Made by a program: the position numbers and the translations under genes
From: Aquimarina longa SW024
GTDB lineage: Bacteria > Bacteroidota > Bacteroidia > Flavobacteriales > Flavobacteriaceae
Direction: 5' to 3'
NCBI RefSeq assembly: GCF_001401755.1
Contig: NZ_KQ474102.1
Coordinates: 258,595 to 322,594 of the forward strand
Length of the DNA: 64,000 bases
Shown: positions 45,977 through 54,856 of the stretch, in pieces
Position numbering within the stretch: the first letter of the stretch is position 1
How the letters are laid out: each line of letters starts with the position of its first letter
The notes under the pieces: model-generated
The model's database searches: none
The model's input: the letters and a program-made list of their open reading frames with translations, nothing else
Told to the model about the DNA's origin: nothing

Positions 45977-47071
45977 ATGCAAATAAAAGAAGTTATACAG
46001 CATCTTGAAGCTTTAGCTCCAACAGCATACGCAGAAGATTTTGACAATGTTGGCTTATTAGTTGGAAACTCTGAAACTAAAGTAACAGGAATCCTTGTAA
46101 CACTAGATACACTAGAAAACATCCTTGATGAAGCTATAGAAAATAACTGTAATTTAATCGTTAGTTTCCATCCAATCATATTTAAAGGAATAAAAAAGTT
46201 TAATGGTAATACTTATGTAGAACGAGTAGTCATGAAAGCTATAAAAAATGACATTGCAATTTTTTCCATCCATACAGCATTAGATAATGCGCTATATGGA
46301 GTAAATAATATGATGTGTGAAAAATTAGGATTACTACAACGCAAAATTCTTATTCCACAAAGTGGGAATATTAAAAAACTAACTACATTTGCCCCTAATA
46401 ATGAAGCTAAATTACTATGTACTAAACTTTTTGAAGCAGGAGCAGGAACCATTGGTAATTATGACAACTGTAGTTTTTCTTCTGAAGGAACAGGAACTTT
46501 TAGAGCATTAAATAATGCAAATCCCTCTCTAGGAATTATTGGAAAATTACATGAAGAAAAAGAAACCCAAATCCAAGTCACCTATCCAAAACATTGTGAA
46601 AACAATATCCTTAAAGCGCTTTTTAAAAATCATTCTTATGAAGAAGTTGCTTATGAAATTACCACTCTAGAAAATAAAAATCAAAACATAGGAATTGGAA
46701 TGATTGGAGAATTACCAGAATCTATGAAGGAAATTGATTTTTTAAAATACATCAAAAGTATTTTTAAAACAGGATGTATACGACACTCAGCATTACTAAA
46801 CAAGCCTATAAAAAAAGTAGCTGTACTAGGAGGTAGTGGCAGTTTTGCGATACAAAATGCACTATATGCTGGAGCCGATATTTTTATTACTTCGGATTTA
46901 AAATACCATGAGTTTTACAAAGCAGAAAACAAGTTCATACTTGCTGATATTGGTCATTATGAAAGCGAACAATACACAAAAAACCTAATTGTTAGTTATC
47001 TTAGAAAAAAAATCAGTAATTTTGCAATCATTTTATCGGATAAAAATACCAATCCCATTCAATACATATAA
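45977..47071 (+). CDS. Nif3-like dinuclear metal centre protein
   Basis: A 364-residue protein of the NIF3/YbgI family, which forms hexameric rings with a two-metal site. Metal motifs are SFHPIIFKGIKKF and IHTALDNALYGVN in the first half and DIGHYESEQ near the end. The central inserted CutA-like domain (about residues 125-240) gives the long form found in Bacteroidota and Firmicutes. The biochemical role is not settled; some members act as GTP cyclohydrolase-like enzymes. It is followed after 3 bases by the CdsZ-like gene. Confidence 0.93.
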   Translation: MQIKEVIQHLEALAPTAYAEDFDNVGLLVGNSETKVTGILVTLDTLENILDEAIENNCNLIVSFHPIIFKGIKKFNGNTYVERVVMKAIKNDIAIFSIHTALDNALYGVNNMMCEKLGLLQRKILIPQSGNIKKLTTFAPNNEAKLLCTKLFEAGAGTIGNYDNCSFSSEGTGTFRALNNANPSLGIIGKLHEEKETQIQVTYPKHCENNILKALFKNHSYEEVAYEITTLENKNQNIGIGMIGELPESMKEIDFLKYIKSIFKTGCIRHSALLNKPIKKVAVLGGSGSFAIQNALYAGADIFITSDLKYHEFYKAENKFILADIGHYESEQYTKNLIVSYLRKKISNFAIILSDKNTNPIQYI

Positions 47072-47074
47072 AAT

Positions 47075-47851
47075 ATGGCAAAGAAAGAAGTTACTGTTGA
47101 GCAAAAATTAAGAGCTTTATATGACTTGCAATTAATTGACTCTAGAGTTGATGAGATCAAAAACGTACGCGGGGAACTACCTTTAGAGGTTGAAGATCTT
47201 GAAGATGAAGTAGCCGGATTAAACAAAAGATTAGAAAAGTTAAACAATGATCTTGATACAATCGACGAAGGTACGAAGAGCAAGAAAAACCTAATCGAAG
47301 AAGCTAAATCATTAATCAAGAAATACGGAGAGCAACAAAAAAATGTTCGTAATAACCGTGAGTATAACTCCCTAAGTAAAGAAATCGAATTTCAGGAGTT
47401 AGAAATTCAATTAGCTGAAAAACATATCAAAGAGCACAAAGCTCAGATTATTCAGAAAAATGAAATTATTAATCAAACCAAAAGCAAACTTGCTGAACGC
47501 AATGAGCACCTTGCTCATAAAAAAGGAGAATTAGATTCTATCTTAGCAGAAACAGAAAAGGAAGAAGAAGCTTTATTAGCTAAATCTTTGGATTTCCAGA
47601 AAGAAATTGAAGATCGTTTGATTAATGCATATAAAAGAATTCGAAATAATGTAAAAAATGGCCTTGCTGTTGTCCCTATTGAGCGTGGAGCATCAGGAGG
47701 ATCATTCTTTACCATACCACCACAAGTACAAATGGAAATTGCTTCTCGAAAGAAAATCATTACCGACGAACATAGTGGCAGAATTCTAGTAGATCAAGAA
47801 CTTGCAAGAGAAGAAAAAGAAAAAATGAATGCTCTTTTTTCTAAATTATAA
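47075..47851 (+). CDS. CT398/CdsZ-like coiled-coil protein lacking zinc ligands
   Basis: A 258-residue protein of the family annotated as C4-type zinc ribbon. The first 170 residues form two antiparallel coiled-coil helices (LYDLQLIDSRVDEIKNVRGE, then NNREYNSLSKEIEFQELEIQ). The C-terminal ribbon is present in outline, AVVPIERGASGGSFFTIPPQ and IITDEHSGRILVDQEL, but no cysteine remains. The usual CxxC...CxxC ligands are replaced by Ala, Gly, Asp and Ser. It cannot bind zinc in the usual way. It is co-transcribed with the Nif3-like gene and ends in a strong terminator. Confidence 0.85.
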   Translation: MAKKEVTVEQKLRALYDLQLIDSRVDEIKNVRGELPLEVEDLEDEVAGLNKRLEKLNNDLDTIDEGTKSKKNLIEEAKSLIKKYGEQQKNVRNNREYNSLSKEIEFQELEIQLAEKHIKEHKAQIIQKNEIINQTKSKLAERNEHLAHKKGELDSILAETEKEEEALLAKSLDFQKEIEDRLINAYKRIRNNVKNGLAVVPIERGASGGSFFTIPPQVQMEIASRKKIITDEHSGRILVDQELAREEKEKMNALFSKL

Positions 47852-47876
47852 TAAAAAGATAATCAAATAATATATA

Positions 47877-47902
47877 GCCTCAGTTTTGCTGAGGCTTTTT
47901 TG
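47877..47902 (+). terminator. Rho-independent terminator
   Basis: GCCTCAG (47877-47883) pairs with CTGAGGC (47889-47895), then six T. It ends 6 bases before the ATG of the glycosyltransferase. Confidence 0.88.
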
Positions 47903-47907
47903 ATTTT

Positions 47908-49161
47908 ATGAAACAAATGCAACACATACTCATCATAGGCTTTGTTTGGCCAGAACCTAATTCCTCTGCAGCTGGCAGTCGAATGCTGCAACTCATAAAA
48001 CTATTTATATCTCAAAACTGGAAAGTTACCTTTGCTAGCCCTGCAGCAGAAACAGAGCATATGACTAATCTTGATGATAGAAACATAAGCAAAGAAATCA
48101 TAACCCTCAATAACTCCAGCTTTGACAATTTCATTATAAAAAAACAACCTAACATAGTCGTTTTTGATCGATTCATGATAGAAGAACAATTTGGATGGAG
48201 AGTAACCAAACACTGCCCTAACGCATTAAAAATATTAAATACAGAAGACCTACACTGCCTTAGAAAATCAAGGGAAGAAAGCTTTAAAAACAAAGAGCAA
48301 TTCGAAATCAAAAATCTCTTAAATACTAACATTACTAAAAGAGAAATTGCTAGCATCTATCGATGTGATCTATCACTAATAATCTCTGATTTTGAAATAC
48401 AATTACTTATTGAAACTTTCAAAATAGATCCGGATCTATTATACTATTTACCTTTTTTATTTAGCCCTATCACCACAGAATCAAAAAAGAATTGGCCGAA
48501 TTATGACGATAGAAAACATTTCATTACTATAGGAAATTTTCGACACGAACCTAACTGGAATAGCATTTTATATCTCAAAGAGACTATATGGCCACAAATA
48601 AAAAAAGAGCTCCCAGAAGCAGAGCTACACGTCTATGGTGCTTATCCCCCTCCTAAAGCTACTCAATTACACAACCCAAAAGAAGGTTTCTTTATTAAAG
48701 GATGGACTAAAGATGCTAAAAGAGTCATGTCTCAAGCACGTGTTTGCCTTGCTCCTCTACGATTTGGAGCTGGAATCAAAGGTAAACTTGCAGAAGCAAT
48801 GCTTTGTGGAACTCCTAGTATAACAACCAATATAGGAGCAGAAGGGATGCTTGATGAAGAATCTGACTGGAATGGTTTTATAAGCGACGACCCATCAACC
48901 CTCACCAAAGCCGCCATAAGACTTTACAACGATAAAAATCTATGGTTACAATCACAACAAAATGGAATAGGGATTATAAACACTCGGTTTCAGAAAAAAG
49001 AATTTTCCACTACATTTATAAAACAAATCCATAAGATCCAAGACAACCTAGCAGAATACCGCACTAAAAATTTTATAGGCAATATGATGCAGTATCACAC
49101 TATGCGAAGTACTGAATTTATGTCTCGTTGGATAGAAGAGAAAAATAAGATTAAGGAATAA
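47908..49161 (+). CDS. GT4-type glycosyltransferase
   Basis: A 417-residue GT-B fold glycosyltransferase without signal peptide. The C-terminal half has the GT4 pattern ITIGNFRHEPNWNSILYL, EAELHVYGAYPP, and APLRFGAGIKGKLAEAMLCGTPSI, which binds the sugar nucleotide. The first half begins HILIIGFVWPEPNSSAAGSRM. The acceptor and sugar are unknown; an envelope glycan or glycoprotein is likely. The ATG follows a terminator by only 6 bases, so its promoter must lie inside the terminator region or the gene depends on read-through. The second ATG at 47917 is an alternative start. Confidence 0.88.
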   Translation: MKQMQHILIIGFVWPEPNSSAAGSRMLQLIKLFISQNWKVTFASPAAETEHMTNLDDRNISKEIITLNNSSFDNFIIKKQPNIVVFDRFMIEEQFGWRVTKHCPNALKILNTEDLHCLRKSREESFKNKEQFEIKNLLNTNITKREIASIYRCDLSLIISDFEIQLLIETFKIDPDLLYYLPFLFSPITTESKKNWPNYDDRKHFITIGNFRHEPNWNSILYLKETIWPQIKKELPEAELHVYGAYPPPKATQLHNPKEGFFIKGWTKDAKRVMSQARVCLAPLRFGAGIKGKLAEAMLCGTPSITTNIGAEGMLDEESDWNGFISDDPSTLTKAAIRLYNDKNLWLQSQQNGIGIINTRFQKKEFSTTFIKQIHKIQDNLAEYRTKNFIGNMMQYHTMRSTEFMSRWIEEKNKIKE

Positions 49162-49325
49162 AAAAAATATCACATAGCCTTATCACAATTTCTACCCACC
49201 TCCTATTCCGAAAAACACAGAGTTAACATCTTTCCTCAAAAAAACAACTCAAATACTTGATTATCAATCAATAAAATATTTATTAGCTCAAAATAAATTT
49301 ATCAATTCTTATAGCGTTATCATTT

Positions 49326-49341
49326 TTGGCATACTGTTTGT
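49326..49341 (+). promoter_or_regulatory. Sigma-54-like promoter
   Basis: Reads TTGGCATACTGTTTGT. The -24 GG and -12 region TTG are 12 positions apart as in TTGGCAC-N5-TTGC, with the last C replaced by T. It is 31 bases before a small ORF. An activator site is not identified. Confidence 0.45.
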
Positions 49342-49372
49342 CCTAAAAAAGTTAGAAACTAAAAAACAAATC

Positions 49373-49513
49373 ATGAAAACAACTCTACAATTACAAAGTA
49401 TTTACACTCCAAAACGTAAAACAAAAACTGCAGAAGATTGGATTGGGTATATCAATGCTAAGAGAAAAGAAATCAGATACGGAACCCATCATTCTATATT
49501 AACAAAAGAATAA
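49373..49513 (+). CDS. 46-residue small protein
   Basis: An ATG-started ORF of 46 codons. The product is basic and hydrophilic (TPKRKTKTAEDWIGYINAKR, then RYGTHHSILTKE), with no signal peptide or membrane helix. I do not recognise a family. The sigma-54-like promoter at the right distance supports expression. The codon use looks like neighbouring genes, but the ORF is short enough to be chance. Confidence 0.4.
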   Translation: MKTTLQLQSIYTPKRKTKTAEDWIGYINAKRKEIRYGTHHSILTKE

Positions 49514-49596
49514 ATTATCTTATTAATCGAAGTATAAATACAACCATAAATCATCACTTACTTGATTCTTATTTATTAAATAAATAGTTAACTAAT

Positions 49597-49760
49597 TCAT
49601 AAATCAAAAGCTTCAGAACTAGCTCTCGAAGCATGCTTCCAAAAAACATTTTGATCATCCGAGGAAAGCCTCAGAGAATTAAGCCCTCAATAAGAGATTA
49701 AATGCGCTTTTAAAGGATCATTCGGATCATTCCTAAAAGTTGTGTGTGAATTGAAATAAG
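49597..49760 (-). repeat. Higher-GC structured intergenic element, possible degenerate coding remnant
   Basis: This stretch is richer in G and C than its surroundings and has compact structure: GAAGCATGCTTC palindrome, GAGGAAAGCCTC hairpin and the direct repeat GGATCATTC twice at 49716-49734. Read on the minus strand it gives a mostly open frame with FRNDPNDPLKAHLISY, one stop, then GLNSLRLSSDDQNVFWKHAS and a terminal AFDL. It may be a dispersed element of flavobacterial genomes or a gene remnant. Confidence 0.4.
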
Positions 49761-49830
49761 AATGTGATCTTTGTAAATAAAATCAACTATTGGTCTTGAT
49801 CCCATCTATCAAGCATAACATATATATACC

Positions 49831-49861
49831 AAAAAAAGCTTTTCCATAACAGGAAAAGCTT
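49831..49861 (-). terminator. Rho-independent terminator of rpsT
   Basis: AAGCTTTTCC (49836-49845) pairs with GGAAAAGCTT (49852-49861). A T-run follows on the minus strand. It lies 30 bases after the rpsT stop. Confidence 0.85.
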
Positions 49862-49890
49862 CTATATGCTAAAAATATGTTTCGTACTGT

Positions 49891-50139
49891 TTATAGAGCA
49901 GCTACATATTTTGTTAATTGTGACTTTAAATTAGCAGCCTTATTCTTATGAATAATATTATTTTTAGCTAATTTATCAAGCATAGAAACAACTGTAGGAA
50001 ACAAAGCCTCCGCTTCTTTCTTATCAGACTCACGCAATTTCTTAATAGCATTACGTGTTGTCTTATGTTGATATCTGTTTCTAAGACGTCTTGTCTCGTT
50101 ACTTCTTATTCTCTTTAATGCTGACTTATGATTTGCCAT
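49891..50139 (-). CDS. rpsT: 30S ribosomal protein S20
   Basis: An 82-residue, strongly basic protein. The start [20 protein letters not shown] and the helix [19 protein letters not shown] are typical of S20, which binds 16S rRNA in the small subunit. The usual length is 83-88. It lies directly downstream of the tRNA-Glu pair (34 bases) on the same strand and may share their transcript. It ends in a clear terminator. Confidence 0.97.
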   Translation of the reverse strand: MANHKSALKRIRSNETRRLRNRYQHKTTRNAIKKLRESDKKEAEALFPTVVSMLDKLAKNNIIHKNKAANLKSQLTKYVAAL

Positions 50140-50173
50140 CTCTCTTCTATTAAATTTTTTACTATAAAATTTG

Positions 50174-50245
50174 TAGCCCGTAGGGGAATCGAACCCCTCT
50201 TACCAGGATGAAAACCTGGCGTCCTAGCCGATAGACGAACGGGCC
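50174..50245 (-). tRNA. tRNA-Glu (TTC), copy 2
   Basis: 72 bases without CCA. The anticodon arm CCAGG-TTTTCAT-CCTGG has TTC. The T-arm is AGGGG-TTCGATT-CCCCT. The D-arm and 7-base acceptor stem (with a G-U end pair) are complete. The sequence is identical to the copy at 50314. Confidence 0.96.
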
Positions 50246-50313
50246 ATTTTCCTTTTCCAAGGATTGCAAATCTACAGTTTTCACTTTTAATTTGCAATTA
50301 ATTTCAATATTTG

Positions 50314-50385
50314 TAGCCCGTAGGGGAATCGAACCCCTCTTACCAGGATGAAAACCTGGCGTCCTAGCCGATAGACGAACGGGCC
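50314..50385 (-). tRNA. tRNA-Glu (TTC), copy 1
   Basis: Identical over 72 bases to the downstream copy, with a 68-base spacer. It is the first of the tandem pair in the direction of transcription. Both read glutamate codons. The shared downstream bases TTGT suggest recent duplication or gene conversion. Confidence 0.96.
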
Positions 50386-50461
50386 TTGGTTGCCTAATTG
50401 CGGATGCAAAAATACAACTATTTTTGAATGTTGCAAGTGTTATTTTATTTTTTTCTAAAAC

Positions 50462-51940
50462 TTAATATGCTTTTGCAAATAACACTCTGATTTTAGACGA
50501 CTTACCACTATAGACACAATTACCATTTTCTTCTTTAGCATCAAAAGGAATACAACGTATTGTCGCTTTTGTGAGCTCTTTAATCTTTTGCTCAGTCTCT
50601 ATAGTCCCATCCCAATGTGCAGAAATAAAACCTCCTTTATTATCCAAAACCTCTTTAAATTCTTCAAAAGAATTTACTTTTGTAATATGTTCATCCCTAT
50701 ACTGAGTTGCTTTTTTATATAAACTCTCTTGAATTTCAGTAAGCAATGATTCAACAGTTACTACCACTTCATCCTTAGAAACAAACTGTTTTGTTAACGT
50801 ATCTCTACGAGCAAGCTCTACAGTTCCTTTTTCTAAATCCTTAGGACCTATTGCGATTCTAAGAGGAACTCCTTGCAATTCATATTGAGCAAATTTAGCA
50901 CCAGGTCTATAGGTATCCCTATCATCAAACTTAACAGATATTCCTTTTGACCTCAAGTCAACAACCAGTTGGTTTGCTACTTCAGAAATTTGATTAAGTT
51001 GCTCTTCGCCTTTATATATAGGTACAATAACTACTTGAATAGGAGCTAAATTTGGAGGTAAAACCAAGCCATTATCATCACTATGAGTCATGATCAACGC
51101 TCCCATCAGACGAGTAGAAACTCCCCAAGAAGTTGCCCACACATGATCCAATTTCCCTTCCTTAGAAGTGAATTTTACATCAAAAGCTTTTGCAAAATTT
51201 TGTCCTAAAAAATGAGAAGTCCCTGCTTGTAACGCTTTCCCATCCTGCATCAATGCCTCTATACAATAGGTATCATCTGCTCCTGCAAAACGCTCACTCT
51301 CTGTTTTTCTACCTTTTACTACAGGAATTGCCATAAATTGCTCTACAAAATCAGCATATATCGTATTCATTTGTTCAGTTTCTGCAATCGCCTCTTGTTT
51401 TGTTGCATGAGCTGTATGCCCTTCTTGCCATAAAAATTCGGCAGTACGTAAAAACAATCTAGTACGCATCTCCCATCTCACTACATTAGCCCATTGATTA
51501 ATCAATAATGGCAAATCTCGATAGGATTGTATCCATCCTTTATATGTATTCCATATAATAGCTTCAGAGGTAGGACGTACAATCAATTCTTCTTCTAATT
51601 TTGCATTAGGATCTACTATCAATTTAGAAGCATCATTAGGATCAGTTTTTAATCTATAATGCGTAACAACCGCACACTCTTTAGCAAATCCTTCTGCATT
51701 TTTTTCTTCTGCCTCAAACAAACTTTTAGGAACAAACAATGGAAAATATGCATTTTGATGCCCCGTTTCTTTAAATTTCCTGTCTAATTCAGCCTGCATT
51801 TTTTCCCAAATAGCATACCCGTATGGTTTAATCACCATACACCCTCGTACTGCCGAATTCTCAGCTAAATCAGCCTTAACGACTAATTCATTATACCATT
51901 TTGAATAATCCTCACTACGCTTAGTTAAATTCTTGCTCAT
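50462..51940 (-). CDS. proS: Prolyl-tRNA synthetase (short, eukaryote/archaea-like type)
   Basis: A 492-residue class II synthetase of the ProS type 3 group, which lacks the inserted editing domain of E. coli ProS. Motif 1 is [16 protein letters not shown] and PLFVPKSLF. Motif 2 is [20 protein letters not shown]. Motif 3 is [17 protein letters not shown]. The C-terminal zinc-binding-like end finishes with a tyrosine (VLFAKAY), as is usual. It charges tRNA-Pro. It is divergent from the Ser/Arg-rich lipoprotein gene. Confidence 0.97.
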   Translation of the reverse strand: MSKNLTKRSEDYSKWYNELVVKADLAENSAVRGCMVIKPYGYAIWEKMQAELDRKFKETGHQNAYFPLFVPKSLFEAEEKNAEGFAKECAVVTHYRLKTDPNDASKLIVDPNAKLEEELIVRPTSEAIIWNTYKGWIQSYRDLPLLINQWANVVRWEMRTRLFLRTAEFLWQEGHTAHATKQEAIAETEQMNTIYADFVEQFMAIPVVKGRKTESERFAGADDTYCIEALMQDGKALQAGTSHFLGQNFAKAFDVKFTSKEGKLDHVWATSWGVSTRLMGALIMTHSDDNGLVLPPNLAPIQVVIVPIYKGEEQLNQISEVANQLVVDLRSKGISVKFDDRDTYRPGAKFAQYELQGVPLRIAIGPKDLEKGTVELARRDTLTKQFVSKDEVVVTVESLLTEIQESLYKKATQYRDEHITKVNSFEEFKEVLDNKGGFISAHWDGTIETEQKIKELTKATIRCIPFDAKEENGNCVYSGKSSKIRVLFAKAY

Positions 51941-51950
51941 AACCTATTGT

Positions 51951-51966
51951 TTGGCACAAATATTGT
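51951..51966 (+). promoter_or_regulatory. Second sigma-54-like sequence
   Basis: Reads TTGGCACAAATATTGT, matching TTGGCAC-N5-TTG. It lies in the proS / lipoprotein divergent spacer, 74 bases before the lipoprotein ATG. A TAnnTTTG element downstream makes it only a candidate. Confidence 0.3.
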
Positions 51967-52004
51967 GGCTCTGTTAAATATAATTTAATTAGCGCAAAAC
52001 TAAC

Positions 52005-52012
52005 TAAATTTG
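52005..52012 (+). promoter_or_regulatory. TAnnTTTG promoter element of the Ser/Arg-rich lipoprotein gene
   Basis: Reads TAAATTTG, 28 bases before the ATG at 52040. Confidence 0.58.
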
Positions 52013-52039
52013 TAACGTTCAACAATAAAATAAGAAGAT

Positions 52040-53215
52040 ATGCAACTTAAAAATTATTTTCAAAGAGTTAGATCTGCTGGATTTTTACTTTTGGCTACCA
52101 TATTTATGTTGACATCTTGTGGTTCTTATGAATATACCCCATATAATGATGGTATTTACAGTAATACAAGAGGCCAAGAAAACACCAAAAATAGAGTACA
52201 TAGCATTAAAGAAAAACCAAGTTATTATTCTAGCTATTTTTCAGAAAAATCTGCACAAATTGATGATGCAATTGAGGAAGATATAATTTTTACAGATATT
52301 GATTCTTATTCTAGTGAAGGTTATGATATAGCAGACACAACTTCTACTACCCTAAACTATAAAGAGGCACAACCATCATGGGGAAGCAATCCTTCTGAGG
52401 TTAGTGTTAATGTTATCAATACTGGTTGGAATAGACCGTATTGGGGAATAGGATTCGGATGGAATACCATAGGATGGGGTGGTTACCAAGGCTTAAACTG
52501 GAGTATCGGATGGAATAATCCATACTGGTATAACAATTTCTACTGCCCTCCTTATTACTATAATGGTTATTATGCAGGATATCAGCATCCGTATTATTAT
52601 AATAGATACCCTTATTACGCAAGAAACCGTTATATAGCATATAATAGAGGTCATAGAAATGCATACGCTTATTCTACAAGAAATCGTAAATCTTACAATT
52701 CAAACTATAGCACTCGATTAAGAGGAAATTCAAACTACAACAGCAATAGAACTAGACAAGGTTACTCTAATAGAAAAGCAAGTACATCTGCAAGAACACG
52801 ATCTTCATCAAATAACAACTATTCTCGCTCTCGATCAGCTACATCTGTAAACAGGAATAGCACTAGAACTAGAGCCAGAAACAATTCTTCTTATACTAGA
52901 AGTAGAGGAAACTCTCCCTCTAATAATTCCACTAGAAGCAGAAGTTCTCAGTATTCTAGAAACAACTCTTCTACAAACAGAAGCAGAGGGTACTCTACTC
53001 CTAATAATAACTCCTCTAGAAGCAGAAGTTCTGGATACTCCAGAAGTAATTCTTCTTCAAACAAAAGTAGAAGCTACTCCCCTTCTAGAAGTAGAAACTC
53101 TGGGTATTCTAGAAGTAACTCTTCTCGTAGCAGTGGGTACTCTAGATCTGGAGGAAGCAGTAGGTCAAGAAGTAGTGGTAGTGGTAGCAGAAGTAGAAGC
53201 CGTGGAAGAAATTAG
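52040..53215 (+). CDS. Lipoprotein with Ser/Arg/Asn-rich repeat tail
   Basis: A 391-residue protein with lipobox LTSC (Cys27). After an acidic segment comes an aromatic, Asn/Tyr/Trp-rich stretch (about 125-200, e.g. WNTIGWGGYQGLNWSIGW). The remaining 190 residues are low-complexity Ser/Arg/Asn repeats of the type SRSSGYSRSNSS. The tail is very basic and probably unstructured. It resembles flavobacterial proteins often labelled vitellogenin-like. It may lie on the cell surface and bind anionic polymers; this is inferred. The OmpP1/FadL gene follows 88 bases downstream. Confidence 0.8.
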   Translation: MQLKNYFQRVRSAGFLLLATIFMLTSCGSYEYTPYNDGIYSNTRGQENTKNRVHSIKEKPSYYSSYFSEKSAQIDDAIEEDIIFTDIDSYSSEGYDIADTTSTTLNYKEAQPSWGSNPSEVSVNVINTGWNRPYWGIGFGWNTIGWGGYQGLNWSIGWNNPYWYNNFYCPPYYYNGYYAGYQHPYYYNRYPYYARNRYIAYNRGHRNAYAYSTRNRKSYNSNYSTRLRGNSNYNSNRTRQGYSNRKASTSARTRSSSNNNYSRSRSATSVNRNSTRTRARNNSSYTRSRGNSPSNNSTRSRSSQYSRNNSSTNRSRGYSTPNNNSSRSRSSGYSRSNSSSNKSRSYSPSRSRNSGYSRSNSSRSSGYSRSGGSSRSRSSGSGSRSRSRGRN

Positions 53216-53303
53216 CAACCGTAAACAAGCCTAATTTAGTAACAGTTTAAACAGCTTTTACAGCCATTATGCATAAAGTTTTCAGAAATTCAAAAAAAAA
53301 TAG

Positions 53304-54818
53304 ATGAAAAAACTATTCTTATTGATAGGAATATCATGTGTATCTTTTCTAACCGCTCAGGATATTAATGACGCATTACAATACTCACAACAAGATATTT
53401 TGGGTACTGCTCGTTATAGAGCCCTAAGCGGTGCCTTCGGAGCCTTAGGAGGAGATATTTCTGCATTACAAATAAATCCTGCAGGGTCTGCTGTTTTTTT
53501 AAATTCTTATGGATCTATTACCTTATCCTCTAGAAAAGTTAGTAACGATGCTGGTTATTTTGGTACTACTACTAATCGTGATTCTAGAAATATGAATTTT
53601 AACCAAATTGGAGCTGTTTTTATTCTTAACAATCAAAACAATACTACTTCTGGAATAAATAAAATTTCATATGGGATAACTTACGATCAAACTACTGATG
53701 CTAAAAATAAACTTTTTGCCTCTGGTCGTAGCCCAAACTCAATAGACCGTTTTTTTCTTACTGAAGCACAAGGACTTCCCTTAAACCTAATTTCTAGAAG
53801 AGCCGGAGAATCTATTGATAACCTTTACGGTTTCTTAGGAGAAACTGAAAGTTATGGTACTCAACAAGCATTCTTAGGATATGAAAGTTTCATCATAGAA
53901 TCAAGTGATCCTGACGACCTCAACAGCACTTCCTATATTTCTAATATTGCTTCTGGTGTTTTTGATCATGAATATTATAAAAACAGTACTGGATTAAATG
54001 GAAAACTTACGTTAAATGGAGGGATTCAAATCAATCAACGATTTTATGCTGGTTTAAACCTAAACTCACACTTTATTAATTATGATAAAACTACAGAGTT
54101 TTTTGAAGGAAATAATAACACAGGGAGTGATATCAATGAGGTTATATTTACTAATAAATTGTCTACTGTAGGTACAGGATTATCTCTACAAGTCGGAGGA
54201 ATTGCAAAGGTATCTAATATGGTTCGGTTAGGTGCTTCTTTCGAATCTCCAACTTGGTATTATCTAAAAGAAGAGACTGTTCAGCGATTAAAAACACTTA
54301 GTGATAGTAATGGGAGAGCAGTAGTCAATCCAAATGTAGTTAATATTTTTCCCGAATATAAATTACGTACTCCAATAAAAGTGACAGGAAGTATTGGTTT
54401 ATTATTTGATCAACAAGGGTTAATAAGTATCGATTATTCCTATAAGGATTACTCTACCACTAAATTAAGTTCTGATAAAGGAAATGATTTCTCTGCTATC
54501 AATAAAGATATAAAAACAAATCTTCAAGGAGTTTCTAGTATCAAAATCGGTACTGAATGGAGGTTTGAAAATTGGAGTATGAGAGCTGGCTATAGTTTTG
54601 AAGAAAGCCCATATAAGAATGATTTAATTGCCGGAAACAAAACAGGCTATTCAATTGGTACTGGATATAACTTTGGTAAATTTAGATTTGACATTACATA
54701 TGATTATACCGAACAAGAGATCACTGAACAATTTTTCCCTAACTCCGCCTTCAATAATGGAACTTTAATTGATAATTCTATTAAAAATATTACGTTCTCT
54801 CTTGGAATGAACTTCTAA
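53304..54818 (+). CDS. OmpP1/FadL family outer-membrane transporter
   Basis: A 504-residue outer-membrane beta-barrel protein. The signal peptide is residues 1-18 (KLFLLIGISCVSFLTAQ). The start of the mature part, TARYRALSGAFGALGGDISA followed by INPAGSAVF, is the FadL hatch signature with the NPA motif. The end is a barrel strand with a terminal Phe (NITFSLGMNF). FadL-type proteins import hydrophobic compounds such as long-chain fatty acids. The ligand here is unknown. Confidence 0.92.
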   Translation: MKKLFLLIGISCVSFLTAQDINDALQYSQQDILGTARYRALSGAFGALGGDISALQINPAGSAVFLNSYGSITLSSRKVSNDAGYFGTTTNRDSRNMNFNQIGAVFILNNQNNTTSGINKISYGITYDQTTDAKNKLFASGRSPNSIDRFFLTEAQGLPLNLISRRAGESIDNLYGFLGETESYGTQQAFLGYESFIIESSDPDDLNSTSYISNIASGVFDHEYYKNSTGLNGKLTLNGGIQINQRFYAGLNLNSHFINYDKTTEFFEGNNNTGSDINEVIFTNKLSTVGTGLSLQVGGIAKVSNMVRLGASFESPTWYYLKEETVQRLKTLSDSNGRAVVNPNVVNIFPEYKLRTPIKVTGSIGLLFDQQGLISIDYSYKDYSTTKLSSDKGNDFSAINKDIKTNLQGVSSIKIGTEWRFENWSMRAGYSFEESPYKNDLIAGNKTGYSIGTGYNFGKFRFDITYDYTEQEITEQFFPNSAFNNGTLIDNSIKNITFSLGMNF

Positions 54819-54856
54819 TATCTATTAATTTTTTATTTGATTGTTATTAAAACCAC

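Larger units (their letters stand above)
49162..49890. other. Long intergenic region with a tiny gene and a structured element
   Basis: 729 bases between the glycosyltransferase and rpsT. It holds a sigma-54-like promoter and a 46-codon gene (49326-49513), a higher-GC structured element (49597-49760) and the rpsT terminator. The first 160 bases show nothing I can name. Confidence 0.55.

Noticed and set aside
50174-50385. Possible CRISPR-like direct repeat
   Set aside because: The two 72-base repeats are complete tRNA-Glu genes. No array with short spacers exists in the window.
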